Below, piece after piece: positions 35,444-44,572 of a stretch of 64,000 nt of DNA. Numbering within the stretch: position 1 is the first letter of the stretch; each line of letters starts with the position of its first letter. The notes below the pieces were generated by a model. It made no database searches, was not told where the DNA came from, and worked only from the letters and a program-made list of their open reading frames with translations. This DNA is from Gammaproteobacteria bacterium UBA2675 (GTDB lineage: Bacteria; Pseudomonadota; Gammaproteobacteria; Pseudomonadales; Pseudohongiellaceae): positions 341-64,340 of the forward strand of contig DEMH01000008.1 of NCBI GenBank assembly GCA_002354805.1, read 5' to 3'. The translations under genes were made by a program, and so were the position numbers.

Positions 35444-35470
35444 TTATCGCTTGGAAAGTGAAAAAATTTA
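35444..35470 (-). promoter_or_regulatory. Sigma-28 (FliA) promoter of the cheY operon
   Basis: The minus strand reads TAAA, 15 bp, AGCGATAA, close to the FliA consensus TAAA-N15-GCCGATAA. The start point would be near 35437, about 60-70 nt before cheY. It lies just downstream of fliA, so the regulator activates the next operon. Confidence 0.75.
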
Positions 35471-35523
35471 GAGCGAACTGCCAAATAAGTGCAATTAATG
35501 CAATTTTAGCGGACGGAAGGGGC

Positions 35524-36246
35524 TCAGCGCCATTCCTGAAGACGCGAACGAAGCCGCAGGGCAGCCTGGGAATGGATCTGGCTGACCCTGGATTCGCTGA
35601 CACCCAGAACCTCGCCAATCTCCTTGAGATTCAGTTCCTCGTCGTAATACAGGGCAAGAACCAGTTTTTCGCGCTCGGGCAGCCCATCGATGGCTTCGGA
35701 CAGATGTGCGCGGAAGTTATCTTGCTGCAGCTCTTCCGAGGGGCCGGACACTTCACCAGAGGCCACCTCGATTGAGGAGTCATCGCCACCCTGCGTCAGA
35801 TCGTCAAAACTGAACAGTCGGCTGCCGCTGGCATCCTGCAGAATGGTGTAGTAGGTATCAAGATCGACACCCATTTCGGCAGCGATCTCATGGTCTTTGG
35901 CGTCGGTGCCGGTGCGCGCCTCGATGGCCTTGACGGCCTCGGCCACCTGCCGGTTCTTGCGGTGTACCGACCGCGGCGCCCAGTCGCCCCGCCGAATCTC
36001 GTCCAGCATGGCACCGCGGATTCGAATGCCTGCGTAGGTTTCGAAACTGGCCCCCTTGCTGACATCATACTTGCGGGCGGCTTCCAGCAGGCCAATCATG
36101 CCGGACTGAATCAGATCGTCGAGCTGCACGCTGGACGGCATACGCATCAACAGATGATGCGCAATCCGCTTCACCAGCGGCGCATGCTGGACGACCAGGT
36201 CATCTGCCCCGGCCACTTGAACATCCTGGTATAGTGTCGCACCCAT
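35524..36246 (-). CDS. fliA: RNA polymerase sigma-28 factor FliA
   Basis: Flagellar sigma factor for late genes. Region 2 (LVKRIAHHLLMRMPSSVQLDDLIQSGMIGLLEAARKYD; seen as HLLMRMPSSV and QSGMIGLLEAA), GASFETYAGIRIRGAMLDEIRRGDW-type region 2.4, and region 4 near the C-terminus (LNLKEIGEVLGVSESRVSQIHSQA, as LGVSESRVSQI). 240 residues. Starts 3 bp after the fleN stop. Confidence 0.96.
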   Translation of the reverse strand: MGATLYQDVQVAGADDLVVQHAPLVKRIAHHLLMRMPSSVQLDDLIQSGMIGLLEAARKYDVSKGASFETYAGIRIRGAMLDEIRRGDWAPRSVHRKNRQVAEAVKAIEARTGTDAKDHEIAAEMGVDLDTYYTILQDASGSRLFSFDDLTQGGDDSSIEVASGEVSGPSEELQQDNFRAHLSEAIDGLPEREKLVLALYYDEELNLKEIGEVLGVSESRVSQIHSQAALRLRSRLQEWR

Positions 36247-36249
36247 ATC

Positions 36250-37056
36250 TCAGGCCATGCCCTGTACAAGTCGTTCCACAAAAAATTCCAACTGACCAGT
36301 TGCCTCAGTTCGCACTGGCCAACCCAGCACTTCCGACGCCAGACGCCGGTAACCGTCAGCTGCCCTGCCGCCCGGATAGCTCAAAAGCACTGGCTTCTGT
36401 CGTTGTACGGCCTTGCGAACCGTCTCATCAAAGGGTATGTCACCGGCATAACGCAGATTAACATCCAGAAACTTGCTGGTAACTGCTGCAAACCGATTAA
36501 ACAGGTTGCGACCCTCTTGTGGCGATCTTGTCATATTCGCCAGAATTCGGAAATCGCGCAACTGGCAATCGCGGTTCAGCAACTTGACCAGTGCGTAAGC
36601 GTCAGTCATTGATGAGGGCTCATCGCACACAACGACCAGTACTTCCTGCGCCGCGCGCACAAAACTGACTACCGAATCAGAGATGCCTGCTGCCGTATCG
36701 ATGACCAGCACATCCAGCTCATCTGACAGGTCACTGAAGGCATGAATGATGCCCGCATGCTGATTGGCGCCCATATTTACGAGCGTCTGCACGCCAGATG
36801 ATGCCGGTATGATCTTGATGCCCTGCGTCTCGATCATGACGTCGCGCAGGTCACAGACCCCGGCCATCACCTCGGCGATGGTCTTGTCGGCCTTGACGCC
36901 CATCAGGATGTCAACGTTCGCCAGTCCAAGGTCGGCATCCATCAACACCACACGTTTGCCAGCCTGGGCCATTGCCAGACTTAAATTCACCGAAATACTG
37001 GTTTTTCCGACACCGCCCTTGCCGCCGGTTACTGCCAGTACCTGTATGGGATGCAT
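36250..37056 (-). CDS. fleN: Flagellar number regulator FleN/FlhG
   Basis: MinD/ParA-like ATPase that limits flagellar number by restraining FleQ/FlrA. Walker A is VTGGKGGVGKTSISVNLS; LMDADLGLANVDILMG and VIDTAAGISDSVVSF are typical of FleN. 268 residues, normal. It is located between flhF and fliA as in polar flagellates. 34 bp after flhF. Confidence 0.95.
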   Translation of the reverse strand: MHPIQVLAVTGGKGGVGKTSISVNLSLAMAQAGKRVVLMDADLGLANVDILMGVKADKTIAEVMAGVCDLRDVMIETQGIKIIPASSGVQTLVNMGANQHAGIIHAFSDLSDELDVLVIDTAAGISDSVVSFVRAAQEVLVVVCDEPSSMTDAYALVKLLNRDCQLRDFRILANMTRSPQEGRNLFNRFAAVTSKFLDVNLRYAGDIPFDETVRKAVQRQKPVLLSYPGGRAADGYRRLASEVLGWPVRTEATGQLEFFVERLVQGMA

Positions 37057-37090
37057 CCCTATAAATCTCCTAGCTGATCAGCCCATGCGC

Positions 37091-38242
37091 CTATATCGCG
37101 GCACGTTTTGCTGCGGCCGCCCTGCTCGGCGGCTGGCTGCCAAAATTGTTCATGACGCGTGCGCGATCGACGGGGGTCGCAGCCTGAGCCCGACCCAGTG
37201 CCACCGCCCGTTTGACGAGCGCCTGCGCCGTCGCCACCGCCAGGTCATCCGGGATGGCCTGGCCAAAAGTTTCGTAAACCACTGGCACGGCACGTTCGAT
37301 ACACAGCGCCAACGCCTCGCCCATCACACAGGCTTCGTCCAAGTGCGTCAGAATACACCCTGACACGCCTGCCGTCGAACAGGTTTTCCACGCGGCCTGC
37401 AGCACCTGGCCCTGAGCCGTGCAAGGCAGTACCAGCCAGTTTTGAACCTGCGGCTGGGCGGCAAGCTCCGACAATTGTCGCTGCTGCTCCGGATGCCGCG
37501 ATGGCAGACCCGCCGTATCGATCAGCACCAGCCGTTTGTGGGCCAGACTCTGCAAGGTGTCGCCCAGTGAATGCTGATTATCAACAATCCGCACTGTCAC
37601 GCCAAGTATGCGTCCCAGCGTGCGCAATTGCTCATGGGCTGCCAGCCGGAAACTGTCCGTGGTGACCAGCGCAACCTCTTCCGGGCCATTGGCCAGCACA
37701 AACTTTGTGGCAAGTTTGGCGATTGTAGTGGTTTTGCCAGCGCCGGTCGGGCCCAGGAAGGCAAATACACCGCCGGTGCTGACGGGGTCAGCACTGTGTA
37801 CTGGTGTCATTTTAACCAGCGCCGACAAAGTCTGGCGCCACAGCTGATCCAGGGTGCGGGCCTGGCCGGCCAGATCCAGCAGACGCTGGTTGATGTTGCC
37901 GGGCAGGCCCATCGCCACCAGTCGCTCCCAGATTGCCGCCTGGGCAGGCGTCTGGCGGGCAAACTGATCCCATGCCAGGCCATTGAGACGCTGTTGCAGC
38001 AGGCTGCGAATGCTGTTCAGCTCAGAACGCATGGCACCAAATTCCGCTTTGCTCACCGAGGGTTCATTGGCTGCATTGAACTCAGCCGCCTTGTCAGGCG
38101 AAGCCGGCGCAGGCGTGGCCACCACCTCAACCCCACCCTCAACGCTGCGGGTTGACAGAATTGCCGCATCTTCACCAAATGCCTGGCGCACGTCCATCAG
38201 TGCTCTGCGCATATCTTTGGCCACGAATTTCTTAAGCTGCAT
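37091..38242 (-). CDS. flhF: Flagellar placement GTPase FlhF
   Basis: SRP-type GTPase that marks the pole for flagellum assembly. MQLKKFVAKDMRRALMDVRQAFGEDAAILSTR-type N-terminus (MRRALMDVRQAFGEDA), N domain, then the G domain with LGPTGAGKTTTIAKLA, VTTDSFRLAAHEQL and LIDTAGLPSRH. 383 residues, a little short of the Pseudomonas protein because the basic linker after the N-terminus is short. Sits between flhA and fleN. Confidence 0.95.
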   Translation of the reverse strand: MQLKKFVAKDMRRALMDVRQAFGEDAAILSTRSVEGGVEVVATPAPASPDKAAEFNAANEPSVSKAEFGAMRSELNSIRSLLQQRLNGLAWDQFARQTPAQAAIWERLVAMGLPGNINQRLLDLAGQARTLDQLWRQTLSALVKMTPVHSADPVSTGGVFAFLGPTGAGKTTTIAKLATKFVLANGPEEVALVTTDSFRLAAHEQLRTLGRILGVTVRIVDNQHSLGDTLQSLAHKRLVLIDTAGLPSRHPEQQRQLSELAAQPQVQNWLVLPCTAQGQVLQAAWKTCSTAGVSGCILTHLDEACVMGEALALCIERAVPVVYETFGQAIPDDLAVATAQALVKRAVALGRAQAATPVDRARVMNNFGSQPPSRAAAAKRAAI

Positions 38243-38275
38243 GCTCTGCCCTCTTCGATCTCAATGTTGTTTCTG

Positions 38276-40420
38276 TCATTGCCCAAGTGTCGCGACAATG
38301 GTGATTTGCTTGTTGTCCGGAATTTCCTGATAGGACAACACCCGTACCCCTGATGTGGTAAATCTCACGAATCGACTCAGCGTCGGACGCAGCGGCGCGG
38401 CAACCAGCAGGACGGCAGGATTGCCGGCAATTTCCTGCCGCTGCGCAGCCTGTATCAGTGACTGCTGCAGCCTTTCTGCGATGCCAGGCTCAATAACCAC
38501 GTTCTCTTCCGCCGATCCGTCACCCTGCTGCATCGCCTGCTGTACTGCTTTAAGCAATATCTGTTCCAGCGAGGGATCGAGCGTAATAACCGGCAATTCC
38601 GAACGGTTTCCATAAATACCCTGAACGATCACACGTGCCAGCGAGACACGGACAGCAGCCGTCAATGCAGTCGGATCCTGGGTTCGGGACGCGGTCACAG
38701 CCAGCGCTTCACCAATGGTGCGCATGTCCTTGACAGGGATGTCTTCCTGCAACAGGTTCTGCAGCACCCGGCGCAGAATATTGGGGTTAATCAGACTGGG
38801 CAGTTCTTCAGCGAGTTTTTTGGACGATTTGCCCAGAATGGACAACAGCTCATGAACCTCGTCATGGCCCAGCAGTTCGTGGGCGTGCTTCTGCAACAGG
38901 GTATTCATGTGGGTAGCGATAACCGTGCTGGCATCCACCACAGTGTAGCCGAGCCCCTGCACCTGTTCGCGCTGGGATGGTTCGATCCAGATGGCGTCAA
39001 GTCCAAACGCGGGGTCTTTGGCATTGATACCCTGAGCCTGCCCGTAGACCTGCCCTGGATTGATGGCCATTTCGCGCTCCGGATAAATGTCAGCACCGCC
39101 GATATTGACGCCCATCAGGTTGATGCGATATTCGTTGGGCTGCAGATCCAGATTGTCGCGAATATGCACAGACGGCACCAGGAACCCCAGCTCCTGCGAC
39201 AGCTTCTTGCGGATTCCCTTGATGCGCGCGAGCAGTTGACCGCCCTGGCTTTTGTCGACCATTGGAATCAGGCGATAGCCCACTTCCAGACCTACCACAT
39301 CCACCGGCGTGACATCGCCCCAGCCCAGTTCCTGCGGTTCGGCGGCCTGCGCCTGCTTCTTTTCCTGATCGGCTTTCTCTACGGCCTGCTGTTCCGCGGT
39401 CGGCTGCAGCGCGCGTTGAGCTTTCATGTAGATAAACACCGCACCACCGGCAGCGGCCAGGGCCAGCGACAGGAAGGCAAAATGCGGCATGCCCGGCACG
39501 ACACCCATGACAAAGAGAACAGCGGCGGCAATACCCAGAGCACGCGGCGATGAGAACATCTGGCCAACGACCTGCGCGCCCATCATCTCGGAGTTATTGT
39601 TGCGGGTTACCATGATGGCAGCGGCCGTGGACAGCACCAGCGCCGGAATCTGAGCCACCAGACCATCACCAATGGTCAGCAGTGCGTAGCGTTCGGCTGC
39701 GGTGGCAAAGTCCAGGCCGTGCTGCATCATGCCGATAGCCAGACCGCCGACGATGTTGATAACAAGAATCAGAATGCCGGCGATTGCATCGCCTTTTACA
39801 AACTTGCTGGCACCGTCCATCGCACCGTAGAAGTCGGCTTCCTGGGTAATGTCCTGACGACGCACCCGGGCCTGCTCCTGGTCGATGATGCCCGCATTCA
39901 GGTCTGCATCAACGGCCATTTGTTTGCCGGGCATAGCGTCCAGGGTGAAACGCGCGCTTACCTCGGCGATACGGCCCGCACCCTTGGTCACAACCACAAA
40001 GTTGATGATGATCAAAATCATGAAGACGATCAGACCAACGGCATAGTTGCCACCTATCACCACCTCACCAAAGGACTCGATGACCTTACCGGCCGCCGCG
40101 CCACCCTCGTGGCCATTCAGCAGCACCACACGTGTGGAGGCGACGTTGAGCGCCAGACGCAACAAAGTGGAGACCAGCAGAATGGTCGGGAACACCGCAA
40201 AGTCCAGCGGGCGCATGGCGTAGACGGCGACACAAAGCACGACCAGTGCGATGGTGATATTGAAGGTGAAGAAAACGTCCAGCAAAAACGGCGGAATCGG
40301 CAGCGTCATCATCGCCAGAATCACCAGCAGCAACACCGGGATACCCAGGTTGCCGTCAGTGAAGCTGCGCGCGTTTGACATCAACGTGCCGCGATTCATG
40401 TTATTGCCGATATTCATCAT
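38276..40420 (-). CDS. flhA: Flagellar type III export gate protein FlhA
   Basis: Major export gate. Eight membrane segments in the first 330 residues, starting GNLGIPVLLLVILAMM and with FAVFPTILLVSTLLRLALNVASTR (as FPTILLVSTLLRL), then a large cytoplasmic domain that docks chaperone-substrate complexes. The start is uncertain: a GTG at 40456, ATGs at 40420, 40417 and 40399, or MSNARSF later. None has a good ribosome site; I use 40420 (714 residues). A sigma-54 promoter lies 135 bp upstream. Confidence 0.94.
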   Translation of the reverse strand: MMNIGNNMNRGTLMSNARSFTDGNLGIPVLLLVILAMMTLPIPPFLLDVFFTFNITIALVVLCVAVYAMRPLDFAVFPTILLVSTLLRLALNVASTRVVLLNGHEGGAAAGKVIESFGEVVIGGNYAVGLIVFMILIIINFVVVTKGAGRIAEVSARFTLDAMPGKQMAVDADLNAGIIDQEQARVRRQDITQEADFYGAMDGASKFVKGDAIAGILILVINIVGGLAIGMMQHGLDFATAAERYALLTIGDGLVAQIPALVLSTAAAIMVTRNNNSEMMGAQVVGQMFSSPRALGIAAAVLFVMGVVPGMPHFAFLSLALAAAGGAVFIYMKAQRALQPTAEQQAVEKADQEKKQAQAAEPQELGWGDVTPVDVVGLEVGYRLIPMVDKSQGGQLLARIKGIRKKLSQELGFLVPSVHIRDNLDLQPNEYRINLMGVNIGGADIYPEREMAINPGQVYGQAQGINAKDPAFGLDAIWIEPSQREQVQGLGYTVVDASTVIATHMNTLLQKHAHELLGHDEVHELLSILGKSSKKLAEELPSLINPNILRRVLQNLLQEDIPVKDMRTIGEALAVTASRTQDPTALTAAVRVSLARVIVQGIYGNRSELPVITLDPSLEQILLKAVQQAMQQGDGSAEENVVIEPGIAERLQQSLIQAAQRQEIAGNPAVLLVAAPLRPTLSRFVRFTTSGVRVLSYQEIPDNKQITIVATLGQ

Positions 40421-40554
40421 CGCTGTTGCGAAGTCCCTGTGACGGATAACTGTCACTTGCCAGTATCCGCGGTCGAATTATTGACGCTTTTCCGAGCCAG
40501 CACCGTCAAACCAGGGGTTTGTCTGGCGCTGTTCAGCTATTACACAGGGGTGTC

Positions 40555-40569
40555 GCAAGAGTCGTGCCA
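40555..40569 (-). promoter_or_regulatory. Sigma-54 promoter of the flhA operon
   Basis: On the minus strand TGGCACG-ACTC-TTGC gives GG-N10-GC spacing. It is immediately next to palindrome B and about 85-135 bp before the candidate flhA starts. It would drive flhA-flhF-fleN-fliA. Confidence 0.8.
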
Positions 40570-40574
40570 GAACC

Positions 40575-40657
40575 GTAAAGGGGGGCGTAAAGGGGACGGA
40601 GGGATTTACGAATGTAAATCCCTCCGTCCCCTTTACGCCCTTTACGCCCCCCTTTAC
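40575..40657. repeat. Palindromic element, copy B (extended)
   Basis: The core 40586-40637 has 24-bp perfect arms (CGTAAAGGGGACGGAGGGAT...) around the loop GAAT. It is flanked by extra GTAAAGGG units: one on the flhA side and two on the flhB side. The TAA in the outermost unit (40654-40656) is the flhB stop codon. Copies A and C share the core but have a TTTAGC centre instead of TTTAC. Confidence 0.85.
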
Positions 40658-41802
40658 ACGTCACGGCGCAGCTCTTCAGGTACAGTCAACTTGGTCAAAT
40701 CAACTGCTTTCGGTTTGGGGCCGCTGCCACGTGCGTGCTGTCGCAGCTGGAAGACATAGGCAAGCACCTGCGCAACGGCCTTGTACAGGCCTTCAGGTAT
40801 CTCATCTTCAAGCTTGGTGTTGTAGTAGATGGCTCGCGCCAGGACCGGAGCCTCGACAATGGGGATCTTGTTCTCAGTCGCCACTTCACGGATACGCAGT
40901 GCCATATGATCAATACCCTTGGCCACCAGTGTCGGGGCACCCTGCCCACCGCCCTGCTGATATTTCAGAGCCACCGCATAGTGCTGCGGGTTTGTGATGA
41001 CCACGTCTGCCTGTGGCAGTTCCTTGAACATCTTGTTCTGTGACATCTGGTACTGCAGCTGACGAATTCGCTGCTTCACCTCAGGCTTACCCTCGGTGTC
41101 CTTCATCTCGTCCTTGACCTGCTGGTGCGTCATACGCAGCTTCTGGGTATGCGAGTGAATCTGAAACGGAATATCCACCATGGTGATCAGAATCATCGCG
41201 CAGGACATTGCCAGCACTGACCAGCCGATAATGCTGAGAGCATGCGCGATCGCAGGCACAGTCGGCTCCTGCTGAATGGCCATGATGCTGTCCATATTCA
41301 TGAAAAACAGCAACAGAGCAATGCCGGCCACCACCAGTACTTTGGCGGCGGCCTTGGCCAGCTCCACCAGAGCCTTGGGGCCAAACATGCGCTTAAGCCC
41401 GGACATGGGATTCATCCGGCTGGCCTTGGGCATCACCGCCTTGAAGGTAAAGTTCCAGCCTCCAAGCCCAATCGGCCCCAGAAAAGCAGCCAGCAACAGC
41501 AGGGAAACAACCGGCAACAAGAGACGCAGCCCTTCCATGATCGACACATCCAGAAAACGCAGCATTGCGGTGGTATCAAAAATGGATTCGCGCGGCACAT
41601 CGAAGTTGTAGTTCATCATGTCGATGACGGACTGCCCCATTGAGCCACCAAACATCAGCATGCCGCCGACGCCAGTCAGGAGGATGGCCATGGTATTCAG
41701 CTCCCGCGAACGGACGGTGTCGCCTTCTTCTCGGGCCTTTTCGAGTTGTTTCGGGGTGGGGTCCTGGGTTTTTTCTGCCGAGGAGTCCTGTTCTTCAGCC
41801 AT
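40654..41802 (-). CDS. flhB: Flagellar type III export switch protein FlhB
   Basis: Four-helix membrane protein with a cytoplasmic domain that cleaves itself to switch substrates. The N-terminus AEKTQDPTPKQLEKAREEG is typical. The cleavage site normally reads NPTH; here it is VVITNPQHYAVAL (NPQH), near residue 268-271. The C-terminal segment ends ELRRDV and stops inside the edge of palindrome B. 382 residues. Starts 15 bp after the fliR stop. Confidence 0.95.
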   Translation of the reverse strand: MAEEQDSSAEKTQDPTPKQLEKAREEGDTVRSRELNTMAILLTGVGGMLMFGGSMGQSVIDMMNYNFDVPRESIFDTTAMLRFLDVSIMEGLRLLLPVVSLLLLAAFLGPIGLGGWNFTFKAVMPKASRMNPMSGLKRMFGPKALVELAKAAAKVLVVAGIALLLFFMNMDSIMAIQQEPTVPAIAHALSIIGWSVLAMSCAMILITMVDIPFQIHSHTQKLRMTHQQVKDEMKDTEGKPEVKQRIRQLQYQMSQNKMFKELPQADVVITNPQHYAVALKYQQGGGQGAPTLVAKGIDHMALRIREVATENKIPIVEAPVLARAIYYNTKLEDEIPEGLYKAVAQVLAYVFQLRQHARGSGPKPKAVDLTKLTVPEELRRDV

Positions 41803-41817
41803 ACAGTACCTCCTGCG

Positions 41818-42597
41818 TCAGATGGGCTGCATCAGCGCCCGCATGCGAATGAAAGCCTCGGCAAAAATAGCCTCAGCGGCGTCCAGAAAATATGACATAC
41901 ACAACCAGATGACAAACAGGCCAAACATCAGCGCAATCGGAAAACCCAGTGCAAAAATATTCATCTGTGGCGCGGCCCGCGTCATGATGCCGAAGGCAAA
42001 ATTGGTCATCAGCAAAGCCGTCAATGCCGGCAGCGCCAACAGCAACGCGCTGGAGAATGCCCAGCTGATGGTGCTGATCAGTTGATAATACACACCGGTA
42101 TCCAGGCCTGAACTGGACACCGGGATCAACTCAAAGCTCTCAACCAGAATCTCAATCATCACCAGATGTCCGTCAAAGCTGATAAACAGAATCGTGACAA
42201 ACATCATGTAAAACGTACTTAAAATCGCAACGTTGATGCCATTGGCTGGGTCCACCATCGATGCAAAACCCAGACCCATCTGCATAGCTACCAACTGTCC
42301 CAGTAGTACAAAAATCTGAAACACAATCTGCAGAAAAAAACCCAGCGCCACACCAATCAGCACCTGCTGGGCCACAATCAGCATCGCACTGACTGACACA
42401 CCTTCCACTGCCGGCATAGGCGGCAAGGTGGGTGCAACAATCAGGGCAAGCGCAACCGCCAGAATCAGTCGTACACGTTGTGGCAGAAAGTTGGACCCCA
42501 GTACCGGCGCCGCCAGCATAAAACCCATAATGCGGAATAATGGCCACATAAAGCTGCCAATCCACGCACCGATTTCTGCACCGGTGAACGACAGCAC
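41818..42597 (-). CDS. fliR: Flagellar export apparatus protein FliR
   Basis: Integral membrane part of the FliPQR export gate. Six hydrophobic segments over 259 residues; IGSFMWPLFRIMGFMLAAPVLG and LPQRVRLILAVALALIVAP (as LPQRVRLILAVAL) are typical. The start codon is GTG, 4 bp after the fliQ stop. Confidence 0.94.
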   Translation of the reverse strand: MLSFTGAEIGAWIGSFMWPLFRIMGFMLAAPVLGSNFLPQRVRLILAVALALIVAPTLPPMPAVEGVSVSAMLIVAQQVLIGVALGFFLQIVFQIFVLLGQLVAMQMGLGFASMVDPANGINVAILSTFYMMFVTILFISFDGHLVMIEILVESFELIPVSSSGLDTGVYYQLISTISWAFSSALLLALPALTALLMTNFAFGIMTRAAPQMNIFALGFPIALMFGLFVIWLCMSYFLDAAEAIFAEAFIRMRALMQPI

Positions 42598-42601
42598 TGC
42601 C

Positions 42602-42871
42602 CTAACCCACCATACTGGGAATGCTAAGAATCAATCGCTCGGAGTACTCCAGAATCTGACGCAAAAGCCAGGGTCCGGTGGCGATAATGACCACCAGCGT
42701 CACCAGCAAACGAGGCAGAAAACTCAGCGTCTGCTCGTTGATCTGCGTGGCAGCCTGGAAGGTACTGATCACCAGACCCACCACCAGACTGGGCATGACA
42801 ATCACAGCCACCAGCAGTACGATCAGCCACATTGCATCCCGCCAAACCATCACCGCTACATCAGGGGTCAT
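42602..42871 (-). CDS. fliQ: Flagellar export apparatus protein FliQ
   Basis: Two-helix membrane protein of the export gate, 89 residues, the family length. VVGLVISTFQAATQINEQTLSFLPRL (seen as FQAATQINEQTLSF) is the family hallmark. Located between fliP and fliR. Confidence 0.95.
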   Translation of the reverse strand: MTPDVAVMVWRDAMWLIVLLVAVIVMPSLVVGLVISTFQAATQINEQTLSFLPRLLVTLVVIIATGPWLLRQILEYSERLILSIPSMVG

Positions 42872-42892
42872 ACGTCACACTCCATCAGACTG

Positions 42893-43717
42893 CTATTGGC
42901 CAAAACTCATTGCCAGCGTTCCCATGATCATTGCCCAGCCATCGACGAGCACAAACAGCATGATCTTGAAAGGCAACGAAATAATAATCGGCGAGAGCAT
43001 CATCATACCCATCGCCATCAAGACACTGGCTACCACCAGGTCGATCACCAGAAACGGAATAAACAACAGAAAACCTATCTGGAATGCTGTCTTCAGTTCG
43101 CTGGTTACAAATGCCGGAATCAACACGGTCAGCGGCACTTCGTCGATGCTGCTGACCGGATCCATATTGGAAAGCTCCATGAACAGCTGAAGGTCAGACT
43201 CACGTGTCTGTGCTGACATAAAACTGCGGAACGGAATCTCCGCCTGTGCCAGTGCTTCGGTGGCACCCAGCTCTTCATTGATGTATGGCTGCAGCGCATT
43301 CTCATTTACCTGCTGCAGGACTGGCGCCATGATAAAAACAGACAAAAACAGTGCCAGACCCAACAGGATCTGATTCGACGGTGTCTGCTGCAGACCCAGT
43401 GCCTGTCGCAGGATGGCGAACACCACAATAATGCGCGTGAACGAGGTCATCATCATGGCCAGCGCCGGCAACAGTGTCAGCGCGGTCATGATGAACAGAA
43501 TCTGCAGCGTCACTGAATACTGCTGCGAGCCGTCCTGACCGGTGGTGACACTCAGTGCCGGAATACCACCGAGCCCACCCAGGCCAGTGTCCTGCTGCGC
43601 ATTAGTCTCTGTCGGCTGGAGAGTTGAAGTCTGCTGCGCCTGCGATGGTGCGCTGACCAGCAAGGCGGCAAGGCACAACAGAACAAACAGAATATGTCTG
43701 GTTTTTACGAATGTCAT
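42893..43717 (-). CDS. fliP: Flagellar export apparatus protein FliP
   Basis: Membrane protein of the export gate with a cleavable signal peptide (KTRHILFVLLCLAALLVSAPSQA, cleavage near AQAQQ). Conserved MMTSFTRIIVVFAILRQALG and the PSNQILLGLALFL stretch follow. I start it at MTFVKTRH (274 residues), 10 bp after the fliO stop; the upstream 11 codons overlap fliO. Confidence 0.95.
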   Translation of the reverse strand: MTFVKTRHILFVLLCLAALLVSAPSQAQQTSTLQPTETNAQQDTGLGGLGGIPALSVTTGQDGSQQYSVTLQILFIMTALTLLPALAMMMTSFTRIIVVFAILRQALGLQQTPSNQILLGLALFLSVFIMAPVLQQVNENALQPYINEELGATEALAQAEIPFRSFMSAQTRESDLQLFMELSNMDPVSSIDEVPLTVLIPAFVTSELKTAFQIGFLLFIPFLVIDLVVASVLMAMGMMMLSPIIISLPFKIMLFVLVDGWAMIMGTLAMSFGQ

Positions 43718-43727
43718 TGGGCAGCGC

Positions 43728-44120
43728 TCAGGGCTTTTTGTGCAAGGCATTTTTCAGAATGGTCTGAAAGCCGCTGGTATTGGGTGTGCCAGGTGTCTGG
43801 CTTAATACTGGTTCATCAAATACATGCAGAAGGTTCACATTGCCCGGCGCAACACCCAGCAACAACTGCTTGTCACCGACCTGCACCAGGGCAACGCGTT
43901 CGCGGTTACCTACCGGCAGCGCACTGATCACTTTCATGCCCTGCCCGCCAAAGCCGGTGGCGCCGGAGAACCTCCTGGCCACCCAGGCCAGGGCCAGGAT
44001 CAGACCAATAATGACCATCAGCCAGAGAACGGTCTGGGCGACTGCACTGGCACCGCCCGCTCCGAGCATCGCCGTCTGTGTGGCAGCCTGTTCTGCTGCC
44101 TGTGTCATGCTCTCTGCCAT
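43728..44120 (-). CDS. fliO: Flagellar biosynthesis protein FliO
   Basis: Bitopic membrane protein that helps assemble FliP. One hydrophobic segment (about 30-48, VLWLMVIIGLILALAWVA) followed by the FliO domain: GMKVISALPVGNRERVALVQVGDKQLLLGVAPGNV (as PVGNRERVALVQVG and LLLGVAPGNV). 130 residues. Confidence 0.94.
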   Translation of the reverse strand: MAESMTQAAEQAATQTAMLGAGGASAVAQTVLWLMVIIGLILALAWVARRFSGATGFGGQGMKVISALPVGNRERVALVQVGDKQLLLGVAPGNVNLLHVFDEPVLSQTPGTPNTSGFQTILKNALHKKP

Positions 44121-44135
44121 GATCCGCTTACCCGC

Positions 44136-44534
44136 TTAACGCAGTTTCTTGATTCGTTCTGACGGACTGATCACGTCGGTCATGCGGATACCGAACTTGT
44201 CGTTCACCACAACCACTTCGCCGTGCGCAATCAGCGTGCCGTTGACGAGCACGTCCAGCGGTTCACCCGCCAGCCGGTCCAGCTCGATCACCGATCCCTG
44301 ATTGAGTTGCAGCAGGTTACGAATGGTGATGGCAGTACTGCCGACTTCCATGGAAATGCGTACCGGAATATCCAGAATCACATCCAGATCAGGAGACGCA
44401 CCATTAGCCTTGCTCTTGTCCGCGCCGTTGCTGTTCGCCGGCGCAGCCGCCTTGGACTGCTTGCCCGAACCGGCATTCTCTTCTTCCATGGCCTGTGCCC
44501 ACTCGTCCGCCATATCCTGCTCATCTTTGCTCAT
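44136..44534 (-). CDS. fliN: Flagellar switch protein FliN
   Basis: C-ring protein of the switch complex. An acidic N-terminal part (MADEWAQAMEEENAG) and an Ala/Ser-rich linker precede the SpoA domain: LDVILDIPVRISMEVGSTAITIRNLLQL and GEVVVVNDKFGIRMTDVISPSERI. 132 residues. Order fliM-fliN-fliO is standard. Confidence 0.96.
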   Translation of the reverse strand: MSKDEQDMADEWAQAMEEENAGSGKQSKAAAPANSNGADKSKANGASPDLDVILDIPVRISMEVGSTAITIRNLLQLNQGSVIELDRLAGEPLDVLVNGTLIAHGEVVVVNDKFGIRMTDVISPSERIKKLR

Positions 44535-44572
44535 GCGATTCTCCTCGTTCGTGCCTGGTTTTCGAAACCACG

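Noticed and set aside
34986..35618. 210-residue CheY with N-terminal extension
   Set aside because: The extension contains the sigma-28 promoter and has no conserved residues; the receiver domain starts at MKILIVDD.
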